The notes below the pieces were generated by a model. The model had not been told where the DNA came from and did not search any database. It worked only from the letters and a program-made list of their open reading frames with translations. This document shows positions 46,880 through 57,292 of a stretch of DNA of 64,000 nucleotides, piece after piece. The stretch covers positions 149,127,088 through 149,191,087 of the forward strand of contig CM077116.1 in the NCBI GenBank assembly GCA_039619475.1, written 5' to 3'. Made by a program: the position numbers and the translations under genes. Numbering within the stretch: the first letter of the stretch is position 1; each line of letters begins with the position of its first letter. The stretch comes from Icerya purchasi. Its lineage: Eukaryota; Arthropoda; Insecta; Hemiptera; Monophlebidae.

Positions 46880-47640
46880 ACCCTATTACAATAATTAGAG
46901 CGTCGGACGACGAAGAGGTTGGACTGAGAAGATATCGATATGTTATCCAATTCAAACGTGAAAAAGTGCGAGCTGGGGGACCGCCATGTACGAAAAGGAA
47001 GACTGCGTGTTATTTTCAACTCCGCTTATTCTGATGAGATTTGACAAACAATCGTTATCTGTTGATGGAATTAATGCGGCCAGTGAGAAATGTGGAAATA
47101 TTTATGCCCCATCGAAAGCACTATAAACGGTCAATGATATTCTACTTGTGACTGTTTACATCTCGCCAGGCACTTTTATTAACGATGTTGAAGATTTATT
47201 CGAGTTAAATTTATTGGCATCAGGGGCGCAACAGCAGAGGGTTCAAGAGTGCCCGAGGGCACCCAATCAATTGTGATAGGCACTTCTAGCTTAGGCTAAC
47301 GTTTCAATTTAACACCTATTTTGCCCAAACCTAATTTTATTGTAAGATCGTATGTGGGTAGTTTAGCACAAAATCTAATGAAAATGGAACAACTATGTAA
47401 ATTGATGAAAAAATACACTTAAACCTGGCGTCACATTTGTAATTTTGAAAAAAATTTTATTCATTTTTTTTTTGATCATCGATAGACATATGTTCTGAGC
47501 ACCCACTCACAATGTTAGTTTTTGCACCCCTGATTGGCACATATACACCTAAAGTAGCAGATATTGTTAACGTAATCAAGGAGAGAAAATACGACACAAT
47601 ACCTATACTTCTATCAGAGAATATCAATTATTCTTTCCAG
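46880..47640 (+). pseudogene. Helentron-type endonuclease fragment, split by a MITE
   Basis: Before the MITE: RYRYVIQFKREKVRAGG, a frameshifted YEKEDCVLFSTPL, then VYISPGTFINDVEDLFE with LNLLA. After it: YTPKVADIVNVIKERKYDT and IPILLSENIN. This matches the APE-like endonuclease carried by Helentron/Helitron2 elements with PIF1-type helicases (VYISPxTxxxD...IPIILSGDFNIDF; family knowledge). The GDFN motif is mutated to SENIN. The frame resumes precisely across the duplicated target ATTGGCAY. No helicase or Rep part is present. Confidence 0.65.
47221..47532. mobile_element. hAT-type MITE, third family (312 bp)
   Basis: Ends CAGGGGCGCAACAG and TTTTTGCACCCCTG are inverted repeats. Flanks ATTGGCAT (47213-47220) and ATTGGCAC (47533-47540) match at seven of eight positions. 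The element interrupts the endonuclease frame. Interior AT-rich, non-coding. Confidence 0.86.
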
Positions 47641-47653
47641 TGTGTTTTGTGTT

Positions 47654-47830
47654 TTGATTAAGTTAGTTTTAGCTGATGATGGGTTATGCCCGAAAACATT
47701 ACTAATTAAGGTATTTATTTAATTTATTGTTATAAATTATTTTTTATCCTTATATTTGTTTGTTATTAAAGTTGGTTTTTATTATACAGTTTATAACAAA
47801 CAGGCATGTATTCACCTACATTTATGTATC
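47654..47830 (+). repeat. single copy of the palindrome-arm (Penelope-LTR-like) repeat
   Basis: Closely similar to 19813-19975, including TTATTGTTATAAATTATTTT, TTGTTTGTTATT, AAGTTGGTTTTTATTATAC and the following TTCACCTACATTT. No inverted partner here. It directly follows the Helentron-like fragment. Confidence 0.8.
47666..47707 (+). ncRNA. hammerhead-ribozyme-like core, copy C
   Basis: GTTTTAG, an intact CTGATGA box, stem-loop GGG-TTATG-CCC, GAAA, then ACATTA and CTAATT. Both invariant boxes are intact. Stem III is weakened (AAC against ATT) and stem I is imperfect, so this copy keeps the core but probably not full function. Confidence 0.5.
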
Positions 47831-48004
47831 CTTCTGTTTTTGTCGGTAAAACACAGAAATATATTTAAATTTTTAACATTAAAAACTATTTTGTTTCTAG
47901 ATAAACAATTTCACATTCGTGTTTGTTTTTTTATTTTTTTTTTTGCAATTTGTTAAGGTTAAAATGAAAAAAATAGTACATAAAAACAATCAATAATAAA
48001 GTCC

Positions 48005-50252
48005 TTTTTTTTTTTTTTTTTTTTTGGGGCTCGTCATCCAGGGATCTCACCTAGAAACAATAGGAAGAAGAGTTAACTAATTAAAACTTGATTCGATCGG
48101 AAATGGCAGAAATAAAGGAACCAATGGCAGGAACAACAGACTGAGACGGAATGGACAGGATATAGGAAGTACAGTAGGGAGAAGGAAGCCTTGACTTCAA
48201 AAGGAGTAAATAAAGGGAAGAGCGTTTCGCAGAAAGAGCAGAACATTCAAAGAAAATGCGATTAGCATCACAAACAACTGCTTCATTAGGATGTAGGGGA
48301 CAATATGGAGAGGAAACCAAAGAGAGACGAAAACAGGAAGCGGGCGATAGAGTGTAATTGAGGTGTAGGCGAATAATAGAGACAATAACAGAACGTAGAA
48401 AAGAAGGGAATTCTGCAAACCAAGAATTAGTAGGAAGGTTAGGTTGAAATGAGAGGTAGAAGGAACTATCACTGGTAAAAGAAGAAGGGTACATATCCGA
48501 CCAAACTTTAAAGTGAAATTTCTTACTTAAGGACAATAGATTAGAACTAGGGATCTTTTTAAAGTAAAAGCGAGAGCGGGCAGCAACCTGAGCTAAAGCA
48601 TCCGTTAATTCGTTACCCTCGATGCCCCTATGACCAACAGCAGATCAACGCGGATAGAGTGATGAAAAGGAAAGATTGCGTATGAGAGATCGTATACAAA
48701 GAATGATGAAGTCTGATGAGGGGGGAGGAAGGGGTAAACTGATAGCCTGAAGGGCACTCATGGAGTCAAATATTATCAGATAGTGAGAAAATTTACGATT
48801 GGAGGAGATATAAATAATTGCACGTAGGATAGTCATTAATTCATTTGTGAAAACAGAACAAAAAGGCAGAAGACGAAAAGATTCGGAAAAATTAAAAACG
48901 GGGATAATAAAGGAAGCCCCGACTCCACTAGGACCTCTAGAGCCATCAATGAAGATGAGTTCATGAGAAGGAAAAGAGGAAACTTATAATGCTGTGAGAT
49001 TCCTGTTTAATAATCGCCTGAGCCGTAGACCTGAAAGAATTAGAAAGAAAATATACTTTGGGAGGGTATGTGAGATCAAAATAATTAAATGAAATGTAAG
49101 GGAGATTATTGCTGGAAATTATATGGGACGAAAAATAACTAAGACAGCGAGATATAAGGGCTAAGATAGGAATTTTATTACGAATAAAACGCCAGTTTTT
49201 GACAATGGAAATGTAGGAAGGGATAAGTTGAGAGGAAATGCAAGGTACACGTTTAGAAAGAAAACGATAGCCCAAATCTGAAAAAGGAGATGTATTAGAT
49301 TCAGCGAGCATTGCTGAAATAGGAGAAGATTTTAGAGCATCGAGACATAGACGGAGACGGGAATTCTGTATTCTATCCAATTTGGAGGCACAGCCATAGA
49401 TAAATGAACAGTAATCGAACTTGGAGCGAATAATGGACTTACACAAGGAAATGATTATAAGAGGATCACCACCCCATTTGGCTGGTGATAAGTATTTCAA
49501 TAAATTCAGTCTTTTCATGGCAGAACGAGAAAAATAACTGATATGCTCGGAAAAGGTTAGTCGGCTATTTAGATAAACTCCAAGGTAGCAGAAGCAATTA
49601 ACGCTAAAAAGTGACATCTGATTCAGGGAAATATTAACAGAAGCGGGATTTTTCGGACGCAGAGTGAAAACCATGCAAGATGATTTGAAAGGAGAAATAG
49701 AAAGATGAACAGACGACCGAGAATATTGTAGTGTAGCCAGAGAAGAATCAAACGTCTCGTTGACAGCTGCGGTGTCGCAAGAAGAGGAAAAAAGAACAAT
49801 ATCACCAGCAAAGAATAAGGAAAGGGAATTTAAAGGAAGAGATGCCATAGCAACAGTGTAAATGTTAAAAAGAGTAGAACTGAAAGGGGAATCTCGGGGA
49901 AGACCAGCGAATACACTTTTTGGAGCTAGAGACTTTGGAGAGGAAAAGTGAAGAGTGCGATTCATCATGAGATTAATTGTTCAGGAGGTGAATTTGACTG
50001 GAAGATTAATTGCTGCCATTGCATCTCTCAGGGTTGGCAAATCAATGTTTTCGAAGGCTGAAGAAACATCAATAAAAAATCAACTGTATACTGTTTGTGA
50101 ATGAATGATTTATAAATATGGAAAACAAAAGAGTTAATGCAATCGGCAGGGCCAATGCTTGGCCGAAAACCAAACATATTATAAGGAAGTAAATTATTAT
50201 GTTCCAGCCACCAAACAAGACGTTTGTTCAGCATACCTTCAAAAAGTTTCCT
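48005..50252 (-). pseudogene. RNase H LINE family copy 6, best preserved RT
   Basis: 5' truncated at KLFEGMLNKRLVWWLEHN (near 50240). The RT has NMFGFRPSIGPADCIN, FAGLPRDSPFSSTLFNIYT and LSLFFAGDIVLFSS, where FADD has become FAGD and one catalytic Asp is lost. The thumb follows (FCYLGVYLNSRLTFSEHI). RNase H includes LIFIDGSRGPSG, IIFDSMSALQAISLPLP and HRGIEGNELTDALA. The C-terminal Cys/His block is YCPLHPNEAVVCDANRIFFE. The tail is GATGACGAGCCCC plus A21 (T run 48005-48025 on plus). The RT frame of 335 codons is open; upstream parts are shifted. Confidence 0.85.
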
Positions 50253-50253
50253 A

Positions 50254-50514
50254 AAATATGATATGTTCAGGTGTTCATCTCTTGTAACCGATCAAGCTGC
50301 TTTCTACTCCTCCCTTTTACAAATTGGTATTCTCATTCCATAGCTTCGTTCATTCTCCCCCTTCCTTCTCCTTCTGTTGTCCAGGCTCTTGATTCCTTTT
50401 TGTCGGCAATCTCTGATTGTGTAAAGATCTGAGTCCCTTGCGTCCTTTTTCCTTTGTTCTTGGGCCAATGTTCTTATAGACGAACCCAAAAAAAAAAAAA
50501 AAAAGAAAAAAAAA
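50254..50514 (+). mobile_element. RNase H LINE family copy 7, 3' end only
   Basis: Starts in the C-terminal block (ATATGTTCAGGTGTTCA encodes the HIMFxCSS region). It includes the CTTCCTTCTCCTTCTG tract shared with copy 4 and ends TTGGGCCAATGTTC, GACGAACCC and an A-rich tail. It is head-to-head with copy 6. Because copy 6 has its own tail, this is a separate insertion rather than twin-primed inversion. Confidence 0.8.
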
Positions 50515-50875
50515 TCCATTGCCATTAAATTTCAATTTTAGTAAGAGGACTAAGCGCTTTAAAACAATATAGGCTATGCTGATTAGTGTATTAATGAAAA
50601 CAAACAAATAAATAAAACAAAATTTAAAAAAAAAATTATTTTAAATTAAAAATTTAATTTAAAATAATTAAAAATTAAAGTATTCACTAAAATAAATTTA
50701 CTAATTTTATGCTTTTGAATTGTTTTTTTCTTTTTGTATTCATTTAAATGTTTATTAAAATTTTACCAGTATTCTTATAAAGTTAATAACGAATTTTAAA
50801 AAGTTTTACCTGTAAGAAGTTCACAAATTTATTTTGAAACGATTCTTTTTTTTTTTAAGTTCACTTCGAAATCGT
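50515..50875. other. AT-rich spacer
   Basis: Low-complexity A/T DNA with no gene. Confidence 0.4.
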
Positions 50876-51089
50876 TAGGGGAAAAGCCCCGGCCAATATT
50901 TTGTTCTTGATATTACGACTATATTTATTAAGAGAAGTACAAAGAAAACTACAAAAAAATAATCAACATTATATTCATTTACGATAAATATTGAAAAATT
51001 GAACAAAAATATTATTAAATTCTACTTATTGTTAGAACCACTTGAAATACTAATCAAATTTTGGTATCTTTTTAAGGTCGCGGGTAGCC

Positions 51090-52128
51090 CCAGCTACCTA
51101 CGTATTTAGTGACCAAATCGTTTTTTGGCGACCCATACATCACAGTTATAGTACAAATCGGATGGATTTATATCTATGCATGCTTCGTGAGCCCAATCTT
51201 GACATTATTTTGCATTGGATCCAATCCTCACCGAATGTTTCACCGCAAATGAAGCATTCCGTCCCCTGATGTTTACGAATATGGCTCAGATGCAACTTTC
51301 TTCGCTTTCACCTGCATTTTCATGTTTCTCTTGACTTTTACCACAGTTTTAGGGTTGTCTTTGGCCTTCTTTATCAATTCCTTTTTATAAGGCGAAGATG
51401 TCAAAATCTCGCTTTTTTATGTTCTCCTTTTCCTAGCAGTCAGCCGTTTCTTTGAAGCATCTGGAAGAGGTAATAAAACCTTAAGCACATCATTAATATT
51501 TCCAACATCAACACTTGCACTTGGCACTGTCTCTCGTAAAGTTGCTAACGACACAGCTGGAACGCTAGCTGTTGGTTCAACGTACGGGTTGGTATTGCTT
51601 CATGAAGTCGGAAAGCTGCTTACGACACAGATAGATAGCTTTGACAGTCCTGGTTCATTTTCAGGTGCTGCAGGACTAGGAGCCTGAATTGTTGACTGAC
51701 TAGATCTATCTTCAATTGGTATATCAGTTAACGCAGAACTTAAAAAGTTCTTTTCCAGCCATTTGCTTATCTTTGTTAAATCTGTGAGGAATTTTAATTT
51801 TTTCTGTCAAATGAAAGGCAAGGCGCCAAAATTCACTTCTTGTTAAAGGCATGAGACGGTTATCTAGATGTATAACATGCTCACAAAGTTGTCTTTCAAA
51901 CTCCGGTTTAAATGTCTGTTGAAAACGTCTTAATTTTGGCTTGAGAATTATCTGAAGACCTTGTTTTATACCTTTGATACGATCCCGCAGAGAAGTACGT
52001 GGAAATTCGTATCGGTCTGCAGCAGCTCTCTCAGAACATCTTTTGTCAAGGATGACTTGAATTGATTTTTTCTTATTTTTTTCATTTCAGTCTCCGCGAT
52101 TTGTAGTTCTATTTTTAAATTTAGGCAT
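51090..52128 (-). pseudogene. pogo transposase pseudogene with PHD-like C-terminus, DDE lost
   Basis: Starts MPKFKNRTTNRGD at 52128, then a stop. The psq-type DNA-binding helix-turn-helix is legible (IQVILDKRCSERAAADRYE, FPRTSLRDRIKGI), as is the CENP-B-like second helix region (FERQLCEHVIHLDNRLMPLT, RSEFWRLAFHLTEK, FNKDKQMAGKELF). The DDE domain is essentially missing. The distal part encodes CFICGETFGEDWIQC and, in another frame, CQDWAHEACIDINPSDLYY, the PHD-like zinc finger found at the end of many insect pogo proteins. Internally deleted and frameshifted. Confidence 0.75.
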
Positions 52129-52218
52129 TGTAACACTGCAACAAATGATTTTTGACTGCGAAGTTAAACACATAAATAATAATAAACACCAGCACATGTG
52201 GCCGGGGGTGTCCGACTT

Positions 52219-52221
<3 letters not shown>

Positions 52222-52250
<29 letters not shown>
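52222..52250 (-). repeat. T29 run, tail of a minus-strand retroposon
   Basis: A pure 29-nt T run interrupts the pogo 5' region. It is probably the poly-A tail of a retroposon extending rightward to about 52.5 kb. The body (for example GGCCATCTAGGCC near 52277) was not assigned. Confidence 0.5.
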
Positions 52251-52255
<5 letters not shown>

Positions 52256-52857
52256 GTTATTGTATTACAAACTGGCCATCTAGGCCATTTATCAATATTC
52301 TTAACAGGGAAATATTTAGCATGAAGGGAGAAGTACCCAATAGTACCTACCCGATAAACTTTACCTTAAACAAGATCATGAGGTTTCTTACGCTTCAGCC
52401 GCCTCCTATCATTAGCAATATGTAGCAGTCCAGCAGCAAGTTTTGTCAAAAAAATTATTCTGCTTAAAAAGCAGATTATTACACATTCATGTAAACTAAA
52501 ATATACAAAATAGAATAGTATTGCAATATGTAAACAACATAAAATAAACAATTACACACGTTTATCTAATAAATATGGTTTCTGAAATAATTGATGGCAC
52601 GCGGTCCCAGTTCACCAAACACAAAATGCACTCATTCAAATCCGAACGCAATGGTCAATTGACACTTCAACTGTCAGCATTTGTAGAATGACTCGTAAAC
52701 ATACACAGAGATCACACGGACTTCAAAATCACGTCGCGCGAAGTACAATTATTTGAAATGGCCGGGGCTACCCCGCTTTCCCATATAATTAAATATTCTT
52801 CTCGTTAATGTCCTTATCTGTATCAGATTTTAGCGACTATTCTGCTTACGATTTTTG

Positions 52858-53475
52858 TTTTTTTTTTTTTTTTTTTTTTTTTTGGCACAGCCTTCAACAT
52901 TTAGCCAGTTTTTTTCTTTTACTTAACCCTTTGTATGGTATTTTATAAAACTTTTTTACTTACTATTTCTATATTTCTATCTTTTGTGGTACTTTATAAA
53001 TTTATATACCAATGAAGCTAAATTCGACGTTGGATCAGCCACTATCTGAGTTACAGACATTTAGAAAAATATGCAACTCTGATAGGATTTCTGTTCTAAG
53101 TTTGTCCCTACCCTCCTCATAAGCTATACACTGCTACATAAAATGATCTATTGCATCCTTATTCCACAACTATTGCATACGCCATCGTTAAATATTAATT
53201 TTTTCCAAGTGAACGGGGGTTTTAGTGTGTACTGTTCTCAGTCTAGCTATTGTTACTATAAAGTCTCTTCCAAAGTTGTTAGCTCTCAAATTAAACCCTT
53301 TACAGCTCTGTTGTTCACTATGACCGTGTACTTTTATTTTTCTTAAATTACAGTTTTTTATGGGCTCCAACTTCTGTCTCTTTATATTGCTTTTTCCACC
53401 CCCTCAGTAGTTTTTGTCCTTTCCCTCTTCAGCAAGCAATGGCGTTGGTGACTTTTTTTGCTTATTTTTATTGTC
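52858..53475 (-). mobile_element. LINE 3' end with Cys-rich C-terminus
   Basis: Starts with a long T tract (about 52858-52883, the poly-A on minus). Frames near 53100-53200 read GVCNSCGIRMQ and DHFM.QCIAYEEGRDKL, the CxxC...HxxxxC block at the end of many insect LINEs, followed by RTEILSEL. It is probably a different element from the neighbouring I-like fragment, since each carries its own Cys block. Confidence 0.55.
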
Positions 53476-53725
53476 TCTCAGTTGATGGATAATCGTCCAT
53501 CGTTGACAAGATCAAAAAAATAAGGATAAAAAATCACAGTAAACTTACAAGCCAGTTTTTCCACATGGTAGGGGTCTTTTCCGAGAAATTTACGTTTTCT
53601 TTTTAAAAATTCCATACAAACGCTCATATTTTTACACTTATTTTTATTTTTTTTCTGATATCGCTCATGACCGTTTTTAACTGCAATGGTCACTACAGCA
53701 CATGGTCCATGGTGACGAGACTACT

Positions 53726-54235
53726 TCACATTCTACCCAGTAGATTGTTAGTTCTCGAAAACCCAAGAAGAATTTGTACTCGCATTGGGTCATTTGAGAG
53801 GATGGTTAAAAGTGTAACGCCGGCAAATGCGAAGCGGGCGAACGCCATACATTTTTGCAACAGGTGTTCTACAGAAAGGTAAGAAGGACCGGAACAGAAA
53901 GGACATGTGAGTGGAGGAAGAGTACATTCAAGTACATAGTTATGTGAGACCGTCGTATGTCCAACCCGCAACCGATTCAAAGCAGCGTATTTCCGGCGAC
54001 GCGCAAGGTGAAGAGGAGGGAACCATGGATCGGCTGTAAGTTTTATACTTTTCATAACGGAAAGTTTCCTTTGCCATTGGCTCGTCCGCTCAGCCATCAT
54101 ACGCGCGTAGAAATAACCCTTCATTCTGCAGATGGATGGAGCTGATAACGACATTGGTGCGCGCAGTGCAGACTTGGATGCCAAGTCGACTCGTTCGTTT
54201 CCTTGAATTCCAGCATGACTCGGCACACATAAAAA
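53726..54235 (-). pseudogene. I-clade-like LINE: RNase H end and C-terminal zinc block
   Basis: An open 166-codon frame: PSHAGIQGNERVDLASKSAL (end of RNase H), YAALNRLRVGHTTVSHNYVL, then LTCPFCSGPSYLSVEHLLQK with a closing Cys. This is the RLRxGHT...C.FC....TVEHxLxxC tail of I-clade elements. The upstream RNase H and RT are missing at about 54.24 kb. The uninterrupted frame suggests a younger copy than the RNase H family elsewhere in the window. Confidence 0.75.
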
Positions 54236-54494
54236 ATGTTACCTGATTTCACTTCAACGCATAATTAACTTTCAGGGTCAAGCTATCCACAATTTGTTTT
54301 ACTAAGTTATGGGTCATTGAAGAAAGACAGAGACGATGTTTTTACACTGAATATTTACGAAATAGAGGATTTTAAACGGATTCTAATCGAAATAAAAACC
54401 GGGAATTAGTTACTTATTGATGAAATATAATAAGTACATTTTATGGAAAATTCTGATATCAATCATTAGACGGTTTTTCCATCTGATCAGTTCT
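54236..54494. other. spacer
   Basis: Short AT-rich DNA, nothing recognised. Confidence 0.4.
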
Positions 54495-54690
54495 AAATAG
54501 AAGGGAAGAGAAGCAAAGGTAGACCACCGCGGCAGTGAATAGACACCATAACGTTCCTGACTGGACTAACTAAAGTCCAAGCACTATAAGGAGTCGATGG
54601 AGAAGGATAATATCGCGGGTACTACCACAGAGGTCGCGATATTCAGCAATTGAGTTACTGAATATGAAGAATAAAATTGACACGTACGCA
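54495..54690 (+). mobile_element. LINE C-terminal scrap (RTE-like)
   Basis: Reads GKRSKGRPPRQ.IDTITF, LTGLTKVQAL and YRGYYHRGRDIQQ, the G(K/R)RxRGRPxxRWxD...W tail of RTE-like reverse transcriptases. Two stops. No ends were defined. Confidence 0.5.
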
Positions 54691-55168
54691 CATATATTGA
54701 CGAATACTATCTTGCTCATCTGCAATTTTTTCCGTGCTATGTCCCCTTCTCCACTATCGCTGCTGACCGATCATTGCCTAGACACTCAAAAGCATAGATC
54801 AGATCCGTCAAACTTTGCCTAGCAACTGGTTCTCATATCATCGCACACTTTTTCAGCACGCTCTAATTTTATTAGTTGCTCTTTATTTTTGTTTTCTTTT
54901 TTCTTCAATATCTCAATACAGTGGTCACATTATGGTGTATAATAAATTGAGTGCCATTGCCGGTATAAAAATAAACTTTCTAAACTGTACTAAGCTGTAA
55001 GTAACGGTAAACTTTAGAGAAATCCTTCCTTCTGCAGGTTTTATTCCCAGTTAATGTAACGCAATGGTTAATTTCGGGTATGCACACACCGGGGAGACAG
55101 CAACTTGAGTTCCGTATCGGGTAACATGTATATTAATATAGAAAATGTTTTGACCTTTTCTCGTACAG
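54691..55168 (+). promoter_or_regulatory. possible 5' UTR and leader intron of the hAT-derived gene
   Basis: A GTAAGT donor at 54997 and TTTTCTCGTACAG immediately before the ATG at 55169 would define a 172-nt leader intron. Whether the upstream exon is transcribed cannot be told. No TATA box or initiator was identified with confidence. Confidence 0.35.
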
Positions 55169-57187
55169 ATGAATGAAAGTATGAAGAAAATGGAAATCTG
55201 GAAATACTTCCGCGATGCCGATCATGTAAATAAAATTGGAGTATGCAAATTTTGTTACAAAGCCTTGTCCTACAAATCAACTATTGGAAATTTGAAAAGA
55301 CACATAATTCAAAAACACACTGACGAACTGCCGGATTCGGATGAAGATGAAAACATGCCGCAGGAAGAAGAACATTTACCCACCATACTTAGCGGTCATA
55401 GAAGAAAAAGATTTAGAGCAGATGAAAAACTAGCCATGGACGAAGAGAAAACGATTGCAACAATGGTAAAACTGATAAAGCAAGAAAATGAAAGAAACGA
55501 CGAAGCGCCGGTAATAAAATGCGAAAAGTCGACCAGCCACGATGATATACTGGTTCAGGACGAAAAATTAACAACGATAAATGAAATAGCGCCACCGATT
55601 AGTAACGAAAAGCCAATAAGAAGTGTAAAAGTAGCGAAAAATGAGAAATTCAAGATAGACCGCAGTTTATTGGATTTATTCATAAAAGACTTTCAGCCGT
55701 TCAGCATCGTGGAAGACGAAGGATTTAAAAAGTACTCAATGAATATTCCGGGGTACAGATTACCGAGTGAAAAAGAAATCTCCTCGTTCATGATCCCGGC
55801 GTTATTTCTTCAAACGTATTCCAATATAAAGAATACCGTGCAGCATGAAGCGGAAAGTGTCTGCATAACAGTGGACATATGGACTAGCTCCGTTAATAAC
55901 GTGGACAATTACGCGGCCCTCAGCGCGCATTATATCACGAAAAGTTACGAATTTAAATCGGTCCTATTAAAATGTTGCCGATTTTCGTCTAGCAAATCAT
56001 CCGCGGAACTGGGAGCGGCTATCCGAAGCACGCTGATAGAGTGGAAACTACTTGATAAGGTAAATCTCGTCGTTTCGGATAGTACGAACGACTTCGGCAA
56101 TTGCATAGAACAGCTGTTCCCGAAAAAATATTACGGATGCTACGCTCGCGACATAAGTTTAATCGTACAATCCGCACTACGACAAATGCAGGAAATTATC
56201 GAAAAAATGAAAACGGTCGTATCGAACTTGAAAGGAAGTACGTTTGCCGCCTCGGACTACCGACTATCTGCCAATCGGTCGTTGGTAAATCAATGTCCTT
56301 CTTCAGAATCGCAAAACTCAGCTCAAGAGAAAGCTGCGCATTGGAATGAAACGTATCACGCGCTCGGAAAGTTCGTCAAACTAGAAAATACGTTTAAATC
56401 GCTGCGTATCGAAGGTTTCCCACCGGTAGCAATGAGAGCGGACGAATGCTTAGCGTGCCGACAGCTATACGAAGCACTGAAACCGTTTGAAGAACTGACC
56501 GGTCTTATCAACGAGCAGAAGTATATGGCGGCCGGTTTGGTGATCGTGTTTACAACGTGCATAATCGATATTTACGAGAATCTTTCGAATTCGAATAATT
56601 ACTGTAAAGACGTTCAGACTGTGATTGTGCACATTCGGGACGGGTTGAAGGAGAAGTTTAAAAACATAGAACACCATAGTATGTTCTCCATATGCACGAT
56701 TCTAGACCCGAGGTACAAACAGCAGGCATTTAAGGATGAAACGGCCGTCGAAAGTGTCAAAAAGAAGCTTCAGAATATGATTGAAAATTTAACCAAGTCT
56801 AACGAAACGGGTAAGTCTCAACTAAACAGATCGATCGATACGAAAAATAGTTTTTTAAACAGGATCGAGAACCTGGTTCACACTTCTCCGATTAAAGTTG
56901 GTTCTTCAAAAGCGGCAGCGGAAATCGATTCGTATTTGAAGGAAACATTATTGCTGCGTCATGACGAACTTGGTCAGCTTAACTGTCCGTTAGCCTGGTG
57001 GCGTCGTCATCAGGCCGTATATCCAAATTTGTCGAAAATATTTATAACAAATTGCAATATTGTAGCAACGTCGATACCGAGTGAAAGAATTTTTTCACAA
57101 ACTGGACGACTTCTATGTGATAGACGATCTAAATTGAAGTCAAAAAAATTAGATATGTTGATGTTCTTACACGCTAATATCGAATAA
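55169..57187 (+). CDS. BED zinc-finger, hAT-transposase-derived protein (672 aa), probably domesticated
   Basis: One uninterrupted frame. The BED finger has C26, C29, H45 and H50 (VCKFCYKAL...LKRHIIQKH). A charged linker spans about 55-165. The RNase H-like body has D236 in TVDIWTS and D304 in VVSDSTND. The hATC dimerisation domain has WW at 610-611 (CPLAWWRRHQAVYP) and ATSIPSERIFSQTG at 633-646, then KLDMLMFLHANIE. E585 is a candidate third acidic residue. The usual CxxH after the second Asp reads C324-Y-A-R327, so the His is lost. Codon use is less AT-biased than the surroundings, and no terminal inverted repeats or 8-bp duplications were found. ZBED-type proteins of this origin act as nuclear DNA-binding regulators. 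Alternatively it is a recent autonomous hAT whose ends I missed. The start is chosen at the first Met, directly after a splice-acceptor-like CGTACAG. Confidence 0.88.
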   Translation: MNESMKKMEIWKYFRDADHVNKIGVCKFCYKALSYKSTIGNLKRHIIQKHTDELPDSDEDENMPQEEEHLPTILSGHRRKRFRADEKLAMDEEKTIATMVKLIKQENERNDEAPVIKCEKSTSHDDILVQDEKLTTINEIAPPISNEKPIRSVKVAKNEKFKIDRSLLDLFIKDFQPFSIVEDEGFKKYSMNIPGYRLPSEKEISSFMIPALFLQTYSNIKNTVQHEAESVCITVDIWTSSVNNVDNYAALSAHYITKSYEFKSVLLKCCRFSSSKSSAELGAAIRSTLIEWKLLDKVNLVVSDSTNDFGNCIEQLFPKKYYGCYARDISLIVQSALRQMQEIIEKMKTVVSNLKGSTFAASDYRLSANRSLVNQCPSSESQNSAQEKAAHWNETYHALGKFVKLENTFKSLRIEGFPPVAMRADECLACRQLYEALKPFEELTGLINEQKYMAAGLVIVFTTCIIDIYENLSNSNNYCKDVQTVIVHIRDGLKEKFKNIEHHSMFSICTILDPRYKQQAFKDETAVESVKKKLQNMIENLTKSNETGKSQLNRSIDTKNSFLNRIENLVHTSPIKVGSSKAAAEIDSYLKETLLLRHDELGQLNCPLAWWRRHQAVYPNLSKIFITNCNIVATSIPSERIFSQTGRLLCDRRSKLKSKKLDMLMFLHANIE

Positions 57188-57286
57188 ATGTATATATATA
57201 TACATATATATATATGTGTGTGTATATAAATATAGAGGTACGTATGTGTACGTACAAGTGTATAGGTAGTCTAGCTACAAAAAAAA

Positions 57287-57292
57287 AATAAA
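57287..57292 (+). terminator. possible poly(A) signal of the hAT-derived gene
   Basis: AATAAA 100 nt after the stop codon, following a TA/TG microsatellite (about 57189-57228). A second AATAAA lies near 57403. Confidence 0.4.

Larger units (their letters stand above)
50876..52778 (-). mobile_element. pogo-type transposon remnant with terminal repeats
   Basis: The right end, read inward on minus, carries GCGGGGTAGCCCCGGCCA (52750-52772). The left region has two matching sites: GGGGAAAAGCCCCGGCCA at 50878-50895 and GCGGGTAGCCCC at 51081-51092. This suggests either a shortened terminal repeat or a second small relative. The element encloses the transposase pseudogene and a later T29-tailed insertion. 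Confidence 0.6.

Noticed and set aside
50028..50252. Twin-priming inversion of one LINE copy
   Set aside because: Both oriented segments have their own 3' tails, so two insertions are required.
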